Source: Methylobacterium sp. DB0501 (GTDB lineage Bacteria; Pseudomonadota; Alphaproteobacteria; Rhizobiales; Beijerinckiaceae). Taken from it: a DNA stretch of 64,000 nt. The stretch lies in assembly GCF_011043735.1 (NCBI RefSeq), contig NZ_JAAKGV010000004.1, positions 124,001 through 188,000 of the forward strand, given 5' to 3'. Shown piece after piece: positions 8,816-16,371 of this stretch (positions are counted from its first letter, which is position 1; each line of letters starts with the position of its first letter). The notes under the pieces were generated by a model. It did no database searches and was not told where the DNA came from. It was given only the letters and a program-made list of their open reading frames with translations. A program made the position numbers and the translations under genes.

Positions 8816-9838
8816 TCAGGCCGCCGCGACCGCCGGCTCGCGGGAGACGAGCGCCACCGCCTCGCGCAAGGTGTGCAAGCCCGCATCCGGCCGCGTGCCG
8901 GCGACCGAGAGGTGGCGGCGATAGGGCCGCGCCCCGGGCCGGCCGTTGAACAGGCCGAGCATGTGGCGGGTCATGGCGTGCAGGCGCAGGCCCTCCTCGA
9001 GCCGTTTCGCGATGTAGGGCTCGTAGGCCTCCACCGCCGCGAACGGGTCGGCCACCGGCGCCGGCACGCCGAACAGGCCGGGATCGACGCCCAGCAGCAG
9101 GGCCGGCTCGGCATAGGCCGCCCGCCCGAGCATCACCCCGTCGAGGGCGTGGCCCTCCACCGGTTCGAGCGCGGCCTTCGCGGTCGCGAGGTCCTGCAGG
9201 CCGCCGTTGAGGGCGACCGGCAGATCCGGGTTCGCGGCCTTCAGCCGGTGGACCCGGGCGTAATCGAGGGGCGGGATGTCGCGGTTCTCCTTCGGCGACA
9301 GGCCCTTCAGCCAGGCCTTGCGGGCATGCACGATCAGCGCGTCGACCCCCGCCGCCCGGACCGCGGCGGTGAGTGCGTCGAGCGCCGCCTCCGGGTCCTG
9401 GTCGTCGACGCCGATGCGGCATTTCACCGTCACCGGCACCGAGACGGCCGCCTTCATGGCGGCGACGCAGTCACCGACCAGAGCCGGCTCGCGCATCAGG
9501 CAGGCGCCGAACCGCCCGTCCTGCACCCTGTCGGAGGGGCAGCCGACATTGAGGTTCACCTCGCGATAGCCGAATCCTTCCGCGATGCGGGCGACGGAGG
9601 CGAGGTCGCCCGGATCCGACCCGCCGAGCTGGATCGCCACCGGATGCTCCGCCGCATCAAACCCGATCAGCCGCTCCCGCGGCCCGTGCAGCACGGCGCC
9701 GGTCGTCACCATCTCGGTGTAGAGCAGGGCCCGGACCGAGAGGGTGCGATGGAACGCCCGGCAATGGCGGTCGGTCCAGTCCATCATGGGTGCTATAGAA
9801 AAGCGCCAAGGACTGAAATTGCTCGTTTTTTCAACCAT
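8816..9838 (-). CDS. dusA: tRNA-dihydrouridine synthase A
   Basis: A 340-residue FMN-dependent enzyme that reduces uridines in the tRNA D-loop. It shows the family start FSIAPMMDWTDRHCRAFHR, the catalytic-cysteine block NVGCPSDRVQDGRFGACLM and VALNGGLQDL. I prefer the ATG at 9838 because aggtgg lies five bases upstream; an in-frame GTG at 9847 is possible. Integrases of a known family insert into the 5' end of dusA and resupply a start. Here the first dozen residues (MVEKTSNFSPWR) may therefore be encoded by the element. The coding sequence is intact. Confidence 0.93.
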   Translation of the reverse strand: MVEKTSNFSPWRFSIAPMMDWTDRHCRAFHRTLSVRALLYTEMVTTGAVLHGPRERLIGFDAAEHPVAIQLGGSDPGDLASVARIAEGFGYREVNLNVGCPSDRVQDGRFGACLMREPALVGDCVAAMKAAVSVPVTVKCRIGVDDQDPEAALDALTAAVRAAGVDALIVHARKAWLKGLSPKENRDIPPLDYARVHRLKAANPDLPVALNGGLQDLATAKAALEPVEGHALDGVMLGRAAYAEPALLLGVDPGLFGVPAPVADPFAAVEAYEPYIAKRLEEGLRLHAMTRHMLGLFNGRPGARPYRRHLSVAGTRPDAGLHTLREAVALVSREPAVAAA

Positions 9839-9968
9839 GGCAACCACCTGACCCGACCCTCATGCTGTACGATTTGAACCCGTTTCCGGCGTTTTGAGCC
9901 GGTTTCTTGTCGAAAGTACAGCAATGCTGTACGCCTCCGACCCATGCTGTAGCGCGCCCGGGGGCATC
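9780..9968. other. probable left prophage junction (attL) at the 5' end of dusA
   Basis: The segment covers dusA codons 1-20 and the integrase upstream region. Tyrosine recombinases that use the dusA 5' end are established, and a phage integrase starts about 130 bases away, reading outward. The crossover core cannot be fixed because no matching right-hand copy was found. The boundary is inferred from gene content. Confidence 0.4.
9862..9951. repeat. ATGCTGTA repeats upstream of the integrase
   Basis: The motif atgctgtac occurs at 9862-9870 and 9924-9932, and atgctgta at 9944-9951. The middle copy is half of an inverted repeat gtacagc-aat-gctgtac at 9916-9932. Clustered short repeats beside an integrase are typical of recombinase arm sites or an autoregulatory operator. 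Confidence 0.5.
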
Positions 9969-11057
9969 GTGGGAACCATCGTCGAGCGCAAGCGCAAGGA
10001 CGGATCCCTGGGCTACCACGCCCAGGTGGTGGTCAGGCAGGACGACGTCATCCACCGTGAGACGAAGACCTTCGATCGCAAGGCGGCGGCCAACTCATGG
10101 ATCGCGAAGCGGGAGCGCGAACTGTCCGCACCCGGCGCGGTGTCGGGCAAGAAGGCCGAGGACCCCACACTCGGCGCGGCGATCGACAGGTACGTGGCCG
10201 AGAGCCGGCGCGCCCTGGGGCGCACCAAGGCGCAGGTGCTGAAGACCATCAAGACCTTCGACATCGCGGACAAGGCCTGCTCGACCATCACCAGCGCCGA
10301 CGTGGTGGCATTCGCCACGGAGCTATCCGCCGGTCGGCAGCCGCAGACCGTCGCCAACTACCTCGCCCACCTCGGCAGCGTGTTCTCGATCGCGCAGGCC
10401 GCGTGGGGCTACCAGCTCGATCCCTCGAGCATGCAGGACGCCCGGAAGGTCACCGCGAAGCTCGGCCTCGTCGCCAAGTCGAAGATGCGCAGCCGCCGCC
10501 CCACGCTCGACGAGCTCGACCGGCTGATGACGCATTTCGGCGGAGTCCGGCATCGGCGACCCGGCAGCCTGCCGATGCAGGCGATCGTCGCGTTCGCGCT
10601 GTTCTCGACCCGGCGCCAGGAGGAGATCACCCGCATCGCCTGGGCTGACCTCGACGAGGAGGGCTCGCGGGTGCTGGTCCGGGACATGAAGAACCCGGGG
10701 CAGAAGATCGGGAACGACGTCTGGTGCGAGCTGCCGCCGGAGGCGCTGCGGATCGTTCAGGCGCAGCCGCGCGTCAGAGAGCGGATCTTCCCCTACACCA
10801 CCGATGCGATCTCGGCAGCTTTCACCCGGGCGTGCGCCTTCCTGGGGATCGACGACCTCACCTTCCACGATCTGCGCCACGAGGGCGTCTCGCGGCTGTT
10901 CGAGATGGGCCGGACCGTGCCGCTGGCGGCGTCGGTCTCCGGCCACAAGAGCTGGTCGTCGCTTCAGCGCTACACGCACATCCGCAAGGCGGGTGACCGG
11001 TATGCGGGCTGGCCCTGGCTCGTGGTGGTGACCGCGGCCGATCAGCCGCAGAGCTGA
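9969..11057 (+). CDS. int: site-specific tyrosine recombinase (prophage integrase)
   Basis: A 362-residue phage integrase, from the preferred GTG start at 9969 (MGTIVERKRKDGSLGYHAQV). An earlier ATG at 9894 adds 25 residues that run over the repeats. Catalytic residues are R215 (STRRQEEITR), H300xxR303 (HDLRHEG), H326 (SGHKSW) and nucleophile Y335 (RYTH). An arm-binding N-terminal segment and a SAM-like core-binding domain precede them. It catalyses integration and excision. It lies beside dusA and overlaps the convergent PrtN-like gene by 16 bases. Confidence 0.92.
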   Translation: MGTIVERKRKDGSLGYHAQVVVRQDDVIHRETKTFDRKAAANSWIAKRERELSAPGAVSGKKAEDPTLGAAIDRYVAESRRALGRTKAQVLKTIKTFDIADKACSTITSADVVAFATELSAGRQPQTVANYLAHLGSVFSIAQAAWGYQLDPSSMQDARKVTAKLGLVAKSKMRSRRPTLDELDRLMTHFGGVRHRRPGSLPMQAIVAFALFSTRRQEEITRIAWADLDEEGSRVLVRDMKNPGQKIGNDVWCELPPEALRIVQAQPRVRERIFPYTTDAISAAFTRACAFLGIDDLTFHDLRHEGVSRLFEMGRTVPLAASVSGHKSWSSLQRYTHIRKAGDRYAGWPWLVVVTAADQPQS

Positions 11058-11302
11058 CTGCACTCCTTGCGCGCGGCCTCGGCCCGTTCGTCGACCCACC
11101 GCGCGAGGTCGTTCAGGTGCACCCCCTTGGCCGATTTCTGGCTCGCCTCAATGCGGACCAGCGGCAGGGCAATCTCGCCGGCGGAGATCTTCCGCACCAG
11201 CTTCTCGGGCGTCAGGTGCGAGAAATAGTCCCGGCACACGCGCTCGATCGGGATCACCGCCGCGCCACCGTACTGCGCCAGCAGGAGAAACGCGGTGTTC
11301 AT
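11042..11302 (-). CDS. PrtN-like small regulator / possible excisionase
   Basis: An 86-residue protein resembling the pyocin-activator PrtN family. It shows the start MNTAFLLLAQYGGAAVIPIE, then LTPEKLVRKISAGEIALPLVRIEASQKSAKGVHL and a DLARWVDERAEAA tail. In Pseudomonas, PrtN activates pyocin genes. Homologues beside integrases may instead act as DNA-bending excisionase-like factors, which I infer from position. It ends the leftward early cluster and overlaps the 3' end of int by 16 bases. The frame stays open upstream to 11632, but the 11302 ATG matches the family length. Confidence 0.75.
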   Translation of the reverse strand: MNTAFLLLAQYGGAAVIPIERVCRDYFSHLTPEKLVRKISAGEIALPLVRIEASQKSAKGVHLNDLARWVDERAEAARKECSQLCG

Positions 11303-11785
11303 GGGCTCGGGCCTCGCGACGGGATTGGCGATGGTAGAAGCTCGGGCGCGCGGCATTACGGCAGCTCCGTCAAGATGTCGCTGTTGGCGTGATTGGCGGC
11401 GAAGCTGATGACGGCCCGGGGGGATGACCGTTCGCGGTTCGGTGATGTACAAACTTTCCGGGATCAGCGGGAACGTGTCGTGCGCCCAATCGCAAAGCGC
11501 GCAGACATGGCGCCCGTGAGTGGCGCCCCAACAACTCATCTTGGAAAGTCGAACAGTCGTTTTGCTTTCTAAAGCGACGGACGCCCTTGGCGTGGGTGGC
11601 CTCTTTCGCGATGTCATGAGGCCACTCGACACCTACCTCTCCAACGGCGAGGTGGAGGCAGGCCAGCCGACCGGTCGTAGCGATGCCGATCCGTCGGCGA
11701 CCGCGCTGCGTAAAGGGACCATCCGGCGCAACGCCATTCGGCGCGTGCCGGAGACTGTCTTGGCTTACGGCTGAGCGCAGCGGCC
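11303..11785. other. gap without a confident gene
   Basis: About 480 bases between the PrtN-like gene and the leftward unknown cluster. Several overlapping frames of 80-140 codons exist on both strands, but none has family-like composition or a clear ribosome-binding site. A minus-strand segment with HVCALCDWAH near 11500 could be part of a small zinc-type protein, but I cannot define its start or end. It may be leader sequence or a decayed gene. Confidence 0.4.
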
Positions 11786-12499
11786 TCACTGCACCCTCGC
11801 CGATGAGACGGCCTGCACAGCCGTTCGCGGAATCAGGCAGACAAGCCGCTGATTTGATGCATGTTTCGCCTGCGAGGTGCCCGAAATCAGGGCTGTTGAA
11901 TCACTGCCCTTTAGAGCGGCCGCGAGGTGCTGCAGATACTGACCACCCGCGCACATCGGCTCGAATTCCTCGCTCTCCCGGGCGTAAAATTCGGCCAGAG
12001 CGAACAGCCCGGCCCGGGTGGTGGGCGTGACCTTGGTCAGCGCCTCGAACGCAACCGAACTCGCATCGGCTGCAGCGTTGGCGCGGCGCATCTGCGCGTC
12101 GTTACTCTCATCGAGGTCCGACAGCGCGGCGGAGTGAGCCGCCTCGGCGCTCACCGCTTCGGTAATGGCCGGGAAGATTGGATCCGCCTCGACCGCTTCG
12201 ACCGGCCAGCAGGTACAGGCGAGCACCGTAAGATCGGCGACGCGGACCTGGGCGGCCCCATAGGTCGGCTGGTGGGCCTCGGCGAACTCGGCCTCGTCGG
12301 CAAGCCACCAGCGCAGATGGTCGAGGAGCTTCAGCGCACTAGCAGCCGTGGTGCACGCCGTCGTGATTAGTGCGTCACCAGCCTCGCGGTATGCCTCCTC
12401 GGCGAGGACAGACGCCTCGCCCTCGGGCGCGACCTGGAAGGCATCGTAAGCGGTGCGATGGGCGGTGATCGCCACGAGGATGGGATCGGGCGCGGTCAT
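11786..12499 (-). CDS. hypothetical phage protein (DPIL..I..H module family)
   Basis: A 237-residue, Ala-rich, acidic protein with no recognised catalytic motif. It starts with DPILVAITAHRTAYDAF and later has TTRAGLFALAEFY. The same pair of modules recurs in the 483-residue protein encoded upstream in this cluster (DPILTAIEEQRRL, QTAEGCRALAAYA). Such proteins are common, to my knowledge, as hypotheticals in Rhizobiales. Its ATG overlaps the stop of the preceding gene by four bases, indicating translational coupling. Function unknown. Confidence 0.7.
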   Translation of the reverse strand: MTAPDPILVAITAHRTAYDAFQVAPEGEASVLAEEAYREAGDALITTACTTAASALKLLDHLRWWLADEAEFAEAHQPTYGAAQVRVADLTVLACTCWPVEAVEADPIFPAITEAVSAEAAHSAALSDLDESNDAQMRRANAAADASSVAFEALTKVTPTTRAGLFALAEFYARESEEFEPMCAGGQYLQHLAAALKGSDSTALISGTSQAKHASNQRLVCLIPRTAVQAVSSARVQ

Positions 12500-12969
12500 G
12501 CCGAGCCCTCGGCTGATCCGCTGTCCGTGAACAGGTCCGGCTTCAGTTCGGCAGCCCGCGCCCAGACCTCTGTCACGACCTCGTGGCTCAGTAGCTGCTG
12601 AGCGGCGAGGATGAAGGCACGCCGCCGGCCGTCCTTAGCGGAGGTGGCGGCGAGCGTGTCGGCGGAGTGGGCTTGGTCCCGCTCAGCCCGGCGAAGGGTG
12701 CCGATTCGCTCCTGGAGACGAGGACGAATCCGGCGCTTGCGCTTGTGCGCGGTGGTGGCGCGCCGGCGCCACTCCGGATCCGCGCCGCGCAGATCGGCGG
12801 CGGACAGCTGGTCCTCGATCCTGGCAATCTCGCCGTCGAGGACCGCCAGAAGCTGGCGCCCCTCCTCGGCTGTCGGAATGTCGTCGAGGTGGATGACCCG
12901 CCCCTCGATCAGCAGGACGTCGATCCCGACGAGGCCGCGGGTGGGCGGGAGGCGACCGATCGCGTTCAT
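12496..12969 (-). CDS. hypothetical phage protein
   Basis: A 157-residue protein rich in Arg, Glu and Ala. The central basic stretch EWRRRATTAHKRKRRIRPRL is probably helical. No family recognised. The ATG at 12969 overlaps the previous stop by four bases; a longer frame upstream lies inside the neighbouring gene and is not needed. It is the fourth gene of a coupled five-gene leftward run. Confidence 0.65.
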   Translation of the reverse strand: MNAIGRLPPTRGLVGIDVLLIEGRVIHLDDIPTAEEGRQLLAVLDGEIARIEDQLSAADLRGADPEWRRRATTAHKRKRRIRPRLQERIGTLRRAERDQAHSADTLAATSAKDGRRRAFILAAQQLLSHEVVTEVWARAAELKPDLFTDSGSAEGSA

Positions 12970-13436
12970 GCCCGTCCCTCCGCCAGGAAGTCGGCATCGT
13001 CGGGCGCAGCCTTGCCGTCGCGAGCCCATGCGGGGAGAGACCCGGTGCCGGTCCATGCGGCCCGGTCACGGTCATCGTAATCCGGTTCGTCGCCGAAACC
13101 GATGAATCCTGGCGGCAGGCCCTCCTGGGTGGCGCTGAGGATCGCACGCGCCGCAGCTACGTCGGTGTCGCCCTCAACGGAGGTGCCTTCAAGCGACAGT
13201 GCCAGCGCCAAACCGAAGACGCGTAGGCCGTCCAGCGTCGCAGGAACGGGCAAGGCAAGGACGCGAGCAACCTCGTGTCGCTTAGCCCTGTTCACCGCCT
13301 GCGCGGCCTTATGGGCGGAGAGAGAGGGATTCGAACTCCCCTCAATCGGCCTGGAGGCCACGAACCAGGCATAGGCGGTCAGGAGACGATGCCGGTAGGC
13401 AACGTGCGGGTCGGTGGTGGTCTGGGCAGAGATCAC
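12966..13436 (-). CDS. hypothetical phage protein
   Basis: A 156-residue protein of unknown function. The GTG at 13436 overlaps the upstream stop as GTGA, so it was chosen over a longer in-frame extension. The sequence is Ala/Leu-rich in its first half. It ends with an acidic tail (FGDEPDYDDRDRAAW...DDADFLAEGRA). It is translationally coupled on both sides. Confidence 0.65.
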   Translation of the reverse strand: MISAQTTTDPHVAYRHRLLTAYAWFVASRPIEGSSNPSLSAHKAAQAVNRAKRHEVARVLALPVPATLDGLRVFGLALALSLEGTSVEGDTDVAAARAILSATQEGLPPGFIGFGDEPDYDDRDRAAWTGTGSLPAWARDGKAAPDDADFLAEGRA

Positions 13437-13813
13437 GACAGCACCCCTTCGTTCGACATGGTCAGGCGGCCAGCGCGGTAGTCCTCGACCCAAGCCGGGT
13501 TCTCACCGGCCGGGCCGAACAGCGCCGGCAGCGCGGCGGCGACGTCGTCGTAGATCCGGTTCAGCAGACGCTCGGCCCGCTCGATGGCGGCGCTGCGCTG
13601 ACCGTCGTCGGTGAGCACCCGGTCCTCTTCGGCGTAGGCAGCGCCCGAGAGGAAGTCCTGGAACACGAGATCTACGAGGGTGGTGCCGAGGGCGTCCCGG
13701 GTCTCGGGCGGCAGGCCGGCCCAGGCAGCGGCGGGGTGGAGCGACGTGAGGACCGCTCCGAAGGGGGCGGCAGCACAAGGCTGCCGGGTTTGAATGCTGA
13801 GGGCGATCGCCAT
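13433..13813 (-). CDS. hypothetical phage protein
   Basis: A 126-residue acidic protein with no recognised motif (LVDLVFQDFLSGAAYAEEDRVLTDDGQRSAAIERAERLL is probably helical). It begins three bases after the end of the 483-residue gene. Its stop overlaps the next start. Codon use matches the neighbours. Confidence 0.65.
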   Translation of the reverse strand: MAIALSIQTRQPCAAAPFGAVLTSLHPAAAWAGLPPETRDALGTTLVDLVFQDFLSGAAYAEEDRVLTDDGQRSAAIERAERLLNRIYDDVAAALPALFGPAGENPAWVEDYRAGRLTMSNEGVLS

Positions 13814-13816
13814 GGG

Positions 13817-15268
13817 TCAGTGCTTCCCGTGGAAGGCGGTGACCTCATTCCGGAGGCTGCAAGCCAGGCGGGCGATGCCTTCCCAGTCTCCGTTCACAAC
13901 GGCGCGACGCAACAGCTTCTCGGCCCGCTCGTCGGCGTCGCTCTCGGTTCCGGGTTGGCGCTTCTGGAGTTCGTCAGCGACGGCGCCTTTCAGCGCCATG
14001 CAGCGATCACCCTCGTCGGTCACCTGCTGACAGCCTGCATCGCCGAGCTTCGGCCACCATCCGGCGGTGTGGAATTGGTCCTCCGCCCGATCGTAGACAT
14101 CGAACAGGGCGCAGAGTTGCGGGACCGAATAGCCGGATAGATCGAGGTTCGGCGTCTCGGGGTCGGTGACCTTCGGTGCCGTGGTTGGCGAAGCCGGAAC
14201 CTGGCCGGCGAGGCTGCTCATCAGGTCGAGCAAGAGGCGACCGTCAGCCCGGTATTGGTCACGCGTCCAGTCGGATCGCCAGAGGTCACTTTGCACGCTC
14301 CAAGAGAGGGCGAGTGCCTTTGCGTGCCGGGTTTCTCGTGAGTGACCGGGCAGTGCCGCGGCAGCGTCCAGAAGCGCCCACTTCCGATCTATCCTCACAC
14401 CGTCGCGCTCATCGGCCTGCTGGCTGAGATCGTTGCGCTCCTCGTGCTCCTGGGCCATCTGCGCCACCCATTCCCGCTCGATGGCGTCGAGTATCGCGAA
14501 GGCTGCTATGTCCTCACCCGCCGACGTCGCCAGCGGAGAGCGGGCGATCAGATCCAAGAGGACGGGCGCCTCTTCCTCGAAGCCGGTACCCTGATCCTTT
14601 TCGAATTCGAGGGCGTAGGCGGCGAGCGCTCGGCAGCCCTCAGCGGTCTGCGGGACGGTATTCAGAACGACGTTGCGCCAGTGATCCCACATGGCGGCAT
14701 GCGCTGGCCTCTCGGGCACCCAAGACGGGTGGTTGTTCGGCTCGCCGCAGCAAACCTTGTGCAGGCTCTCATGCTCCTGGTTGAGCCGGCGCTGCTCCTC
14801 GATCGCCGTGAGGATCGGGTCCGTGGGGGTCTCGGACTTGGCCGGACGCCCAAGGTGGAGCATCTGCTCCGGCTCTCGGGCATGCTCGCCGAAGCGGAGG
14901 TTGCGGTAAGCGACCGGCATAGGGTGATCCCGGCCGAGGGACCGCTCGACTATGAGGGCGCTGCTCTGCCGCTCGATCACGGCGAGGGCGTAGGCGGCCC
15001 GGTCGGCGTCGGAGTGAAGCGGGGTGTGCAGGAGCGCCCGGAAAGCCTCCTCCTCAGCCTGCTTCCGAGCCGCGGCGTCCGGCTGGCCGTAGGTGTCGGC
15101 GAAGAGAGCGTGCGCATATGCCAGTTCGTGCGCCTGGATCAGCGCAGCCAGGGCCTCCGAAGGCGTGCCGGCCCCGACGAGGGCCGTCTGGGCCGGAACC
15201 GGCGCCGGCAGGTTCTCCGGCGAGAATGAAACGTGAACGCCTTCGGGCATACCGGGAACGTGAAGCAT
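13817..15268 (-). CDS. large hypothetical phage protein (DPIL..I..H module family)
   Basis: A 483-residue, acidic, Ala/Glu-rich protein, largely helical by composition. It contains DPILTAIEEQRRLNQEHESLHKVCC near residue 150 and QTAEGCRALAAYALEF near 215, modules shared with the 237-residue protein at the other end of the cluster. No enzyme motif seen. It lies 112 bases downstream of the antirepressor gene, so it is probably transcribed from the same operator-controlled promoter. Confidence 0.7.
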   Translation of the reverse strand: MLHVPGMPEGVHVSFSPENLPAPVPAQTALVGAGTPSEALAALIQAHELAYAHALFADTYGQPDAAARKQAEEEAFRALLHTPLHSDADRAAYALAVIERQSSALIVERSLGRDHPMPVAYRNLRFGEHAREPEQMLHLGRPAKSETPTDPILTAIEEQRRLNQEHESLHKVCCGEPNNHPSWVPERPAHAAMWDHWRNVVLNTVPQTAEGCRALAAYALEFEKDQGTGFEEEAPVLLDLIARSPLATSAGEDIAAFAILDAIEREWVAQMAQEHEERNDLSQQADERDGVRIDRKWALLDAAAALPGHSRETRHAKALALSWSVQSDLWRSDWTRDQYRADGRLLLDLMSSLAGQVPASPTTAPKVTDPETPNLDLSGYSVPQLCALFDVYDRAEDQFHTAGWWPKLGDAGCQQVTDEGDRCMALKGAVADELQKRQPGTESDADERAEKLLRRAVVNGDWEGIARLACSLRNEVTAFHGKH

Positions 15269-15380
15269 AGCAGCCTCCTGATGGGTCTGGCTGTGTGGGG
15301 AGAAGGCGGGCGAGGACCCGCGGGGTGGCCCGTCCGGGCCGGCTCTCAGCCGACGAGGGCGGGAACTGGGAAGAAGAGGA

Positions 15381-16190
15381 TCAGGCTACGGGCGCGTCGG
15401 CCGCAGACGTCTCGCGCAGGGCGGCAACGATGTCGGCCGACCACTTGAGCTGGCGCACCGGCGTGCCGTCGGAATGCTTCTTGCCGGTGTCGAGGAAGAC
15501 GGCGAAGCGCTCGCCCGCTTCGGTCGGAACCCAGTAGGGCCGGTCCTTGGCGTCGCGACGCCCCTCCTGGAAGCCGCGCTCGGCCAGCATGTTGTTGGTC
15601 GCGATGGCCGAGAGGCCGCCGAGTTCCTTGCCGAGGTCGGTCGGGGTGAGAAGCGGGGCCTGCTGCGGTGCCAGGAGATGGGTAGCGCCCATCAGCGCCA
15701 GGGGATCGATGCCGGTGGTGGTGCGCGTCGCGCGGTTGGCCGCCAAAGCCGCCTGGTTGCGGTCGAGGCCGATCAGCTCGCCGATGGAGAAGTAGGAGCG
15801 GAAGGCGGTGGCGACCCCGGGCGCATCGGACCGCTCGGCCGGGGCGTAGGTGCCGGTCCGGCGGAGGCTCGGCAGCACCTCGTGGAAGACCCAGCGCTGA
15901 AAGCGGGTGATGGCCTGCCGGATCTCGGACGGGACGGAGTTCGTCGCACGGCGCTGGAGGATGGCCCGGTACAGGCCCGCCTCGCTGATGATGGCGACCG
16001 TCTGCTCGCCTCCAGGGGTACCCACCGTGTGGGTACCCTTCTCGTCGTCATCGAGCGTGCGGGTCAGCTTCTCAGCATCCCGGTGGCCGAGGATGATCGC
16101 AGCGTCAGCGGCGACGAACCAGCTCTCGCCGTTCCGATCGACCAAGCGCAGCGGTTTGGTCTCGAAGTCGAAGGTGGTGAGCGCTCCCAT
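15381..16190 (-). CDS. BRO-family phage antirepressor
   Basis: A 269-residue protein with a Bro-N domain at about residues 5-115 (LRLVDRNGESWFVAADAAIILGH..., FQRWVFHEVLPSLRRTGTYA). A C-terminal KilAC-like segment follows (LTPTDLGKELGG...NNMLAERGFQ...YWVPTEAGERFAVFLDT). Such proteins usually antagonise a phage repressor or bind DNA. A strong ribosome-binding site (ggaggg) precedes the ATG. A 30-codon frame ends three bases upstream, suggesting coupling. The promoter upstream carries the phage operator, so the antirepressor is probably silent in the lysogen. The target of binding is inferred. Confidence 0.88.
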   Translation of the reverse strand: MGALTTFDFETKPLRLVDRNGESWFVAADAAIILGHRDAEKLTRTLDDDEKGTHTVGTPGGEQTVAIISEAGLYRAILQRRATNSVPSEIRQAITRFQRWVFHEVLPSLRRTGTYAPAERSDAPGVATAFRSYFSIGELIGLDRNQAALAANRATRTTTGIDPLALMGATHLLAPQQAPLLTPTDLGKELGGLSAIATNNMLAERGFQEGRRDAKDRPYWVPTEAGERFAVFLDTGKKHSDGTPVRQLKWSADIVAALRETSAADAPVA

Positions 16191-16193
16191 CCC

Positions 16194-16286
16194 TCAGCCC
16201 TCCGTCTGGTGGGTGAGCGCGCGGCCAGCGCACCAGAGCACGGCCACGGCGAGAATGGGGATAACGGGGATCGGGTTGGGCAGCAC
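16194..16286 (-). CDS. 30-residue hydrophobic leader peptide or small protein
   Basis: A GTG-started 30-codon frame with a ggag ribosome-binding site seven bases upstream. The peptide begins MLPNPIPVIPILAVAVLW, long enough for one membrane span, and ends ALTHQTEG. Its stop is three bases before the antirepressor ATG. The ribosome-binding site, hydrophobic composition and tight coupling argue for translation. It could be a true membrane peptide or a translational leader. Confidence 0.4.
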   Translation of the reverse strand: MLPNPIPVIPILAVAVLWCAGRALTHQTEG

Positions 16287-16324
16287 GGGCGGCCTCCAGC
16301 ATCTCTTTCCGATGCACGAAGGCC

Positions 16325-16352
16325 ATTATGTCGGAAAAATCCGACACGTCAA
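16325..16352 (-). promoter_or_regulatory. leftward early promoter with embedded phage operator
   Basis: On the minus strand a -35 box TTGACG (16352-16347) and a -10 box CATAAT (16330-16325) are separated by 16 bases. The palindrome gtcggaaaaatccgac (16330-16345) fills the spacer. It is the same operator as the two copies near 17374-17408. Repressor bound here would block RNA polymerase, placing the antirepressor operon under immunity control. Confidence 0.75.
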
Positions 16353-16371
16353 TCGGATCGGTAGCAAGGCC

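Noticed and set aside
13318..13345. second tRNA T-arm-like sequence
   Set aside because: It lies inside a coupled coding gene and no full cloverleaf is present.
16105..16347. 80-codon leftward frame starting in the operator
   Set aside because: It runs antiparallel in frame through the antirepressor start and lacks a ribosome-binding site; the 30-codon frame is better supported.
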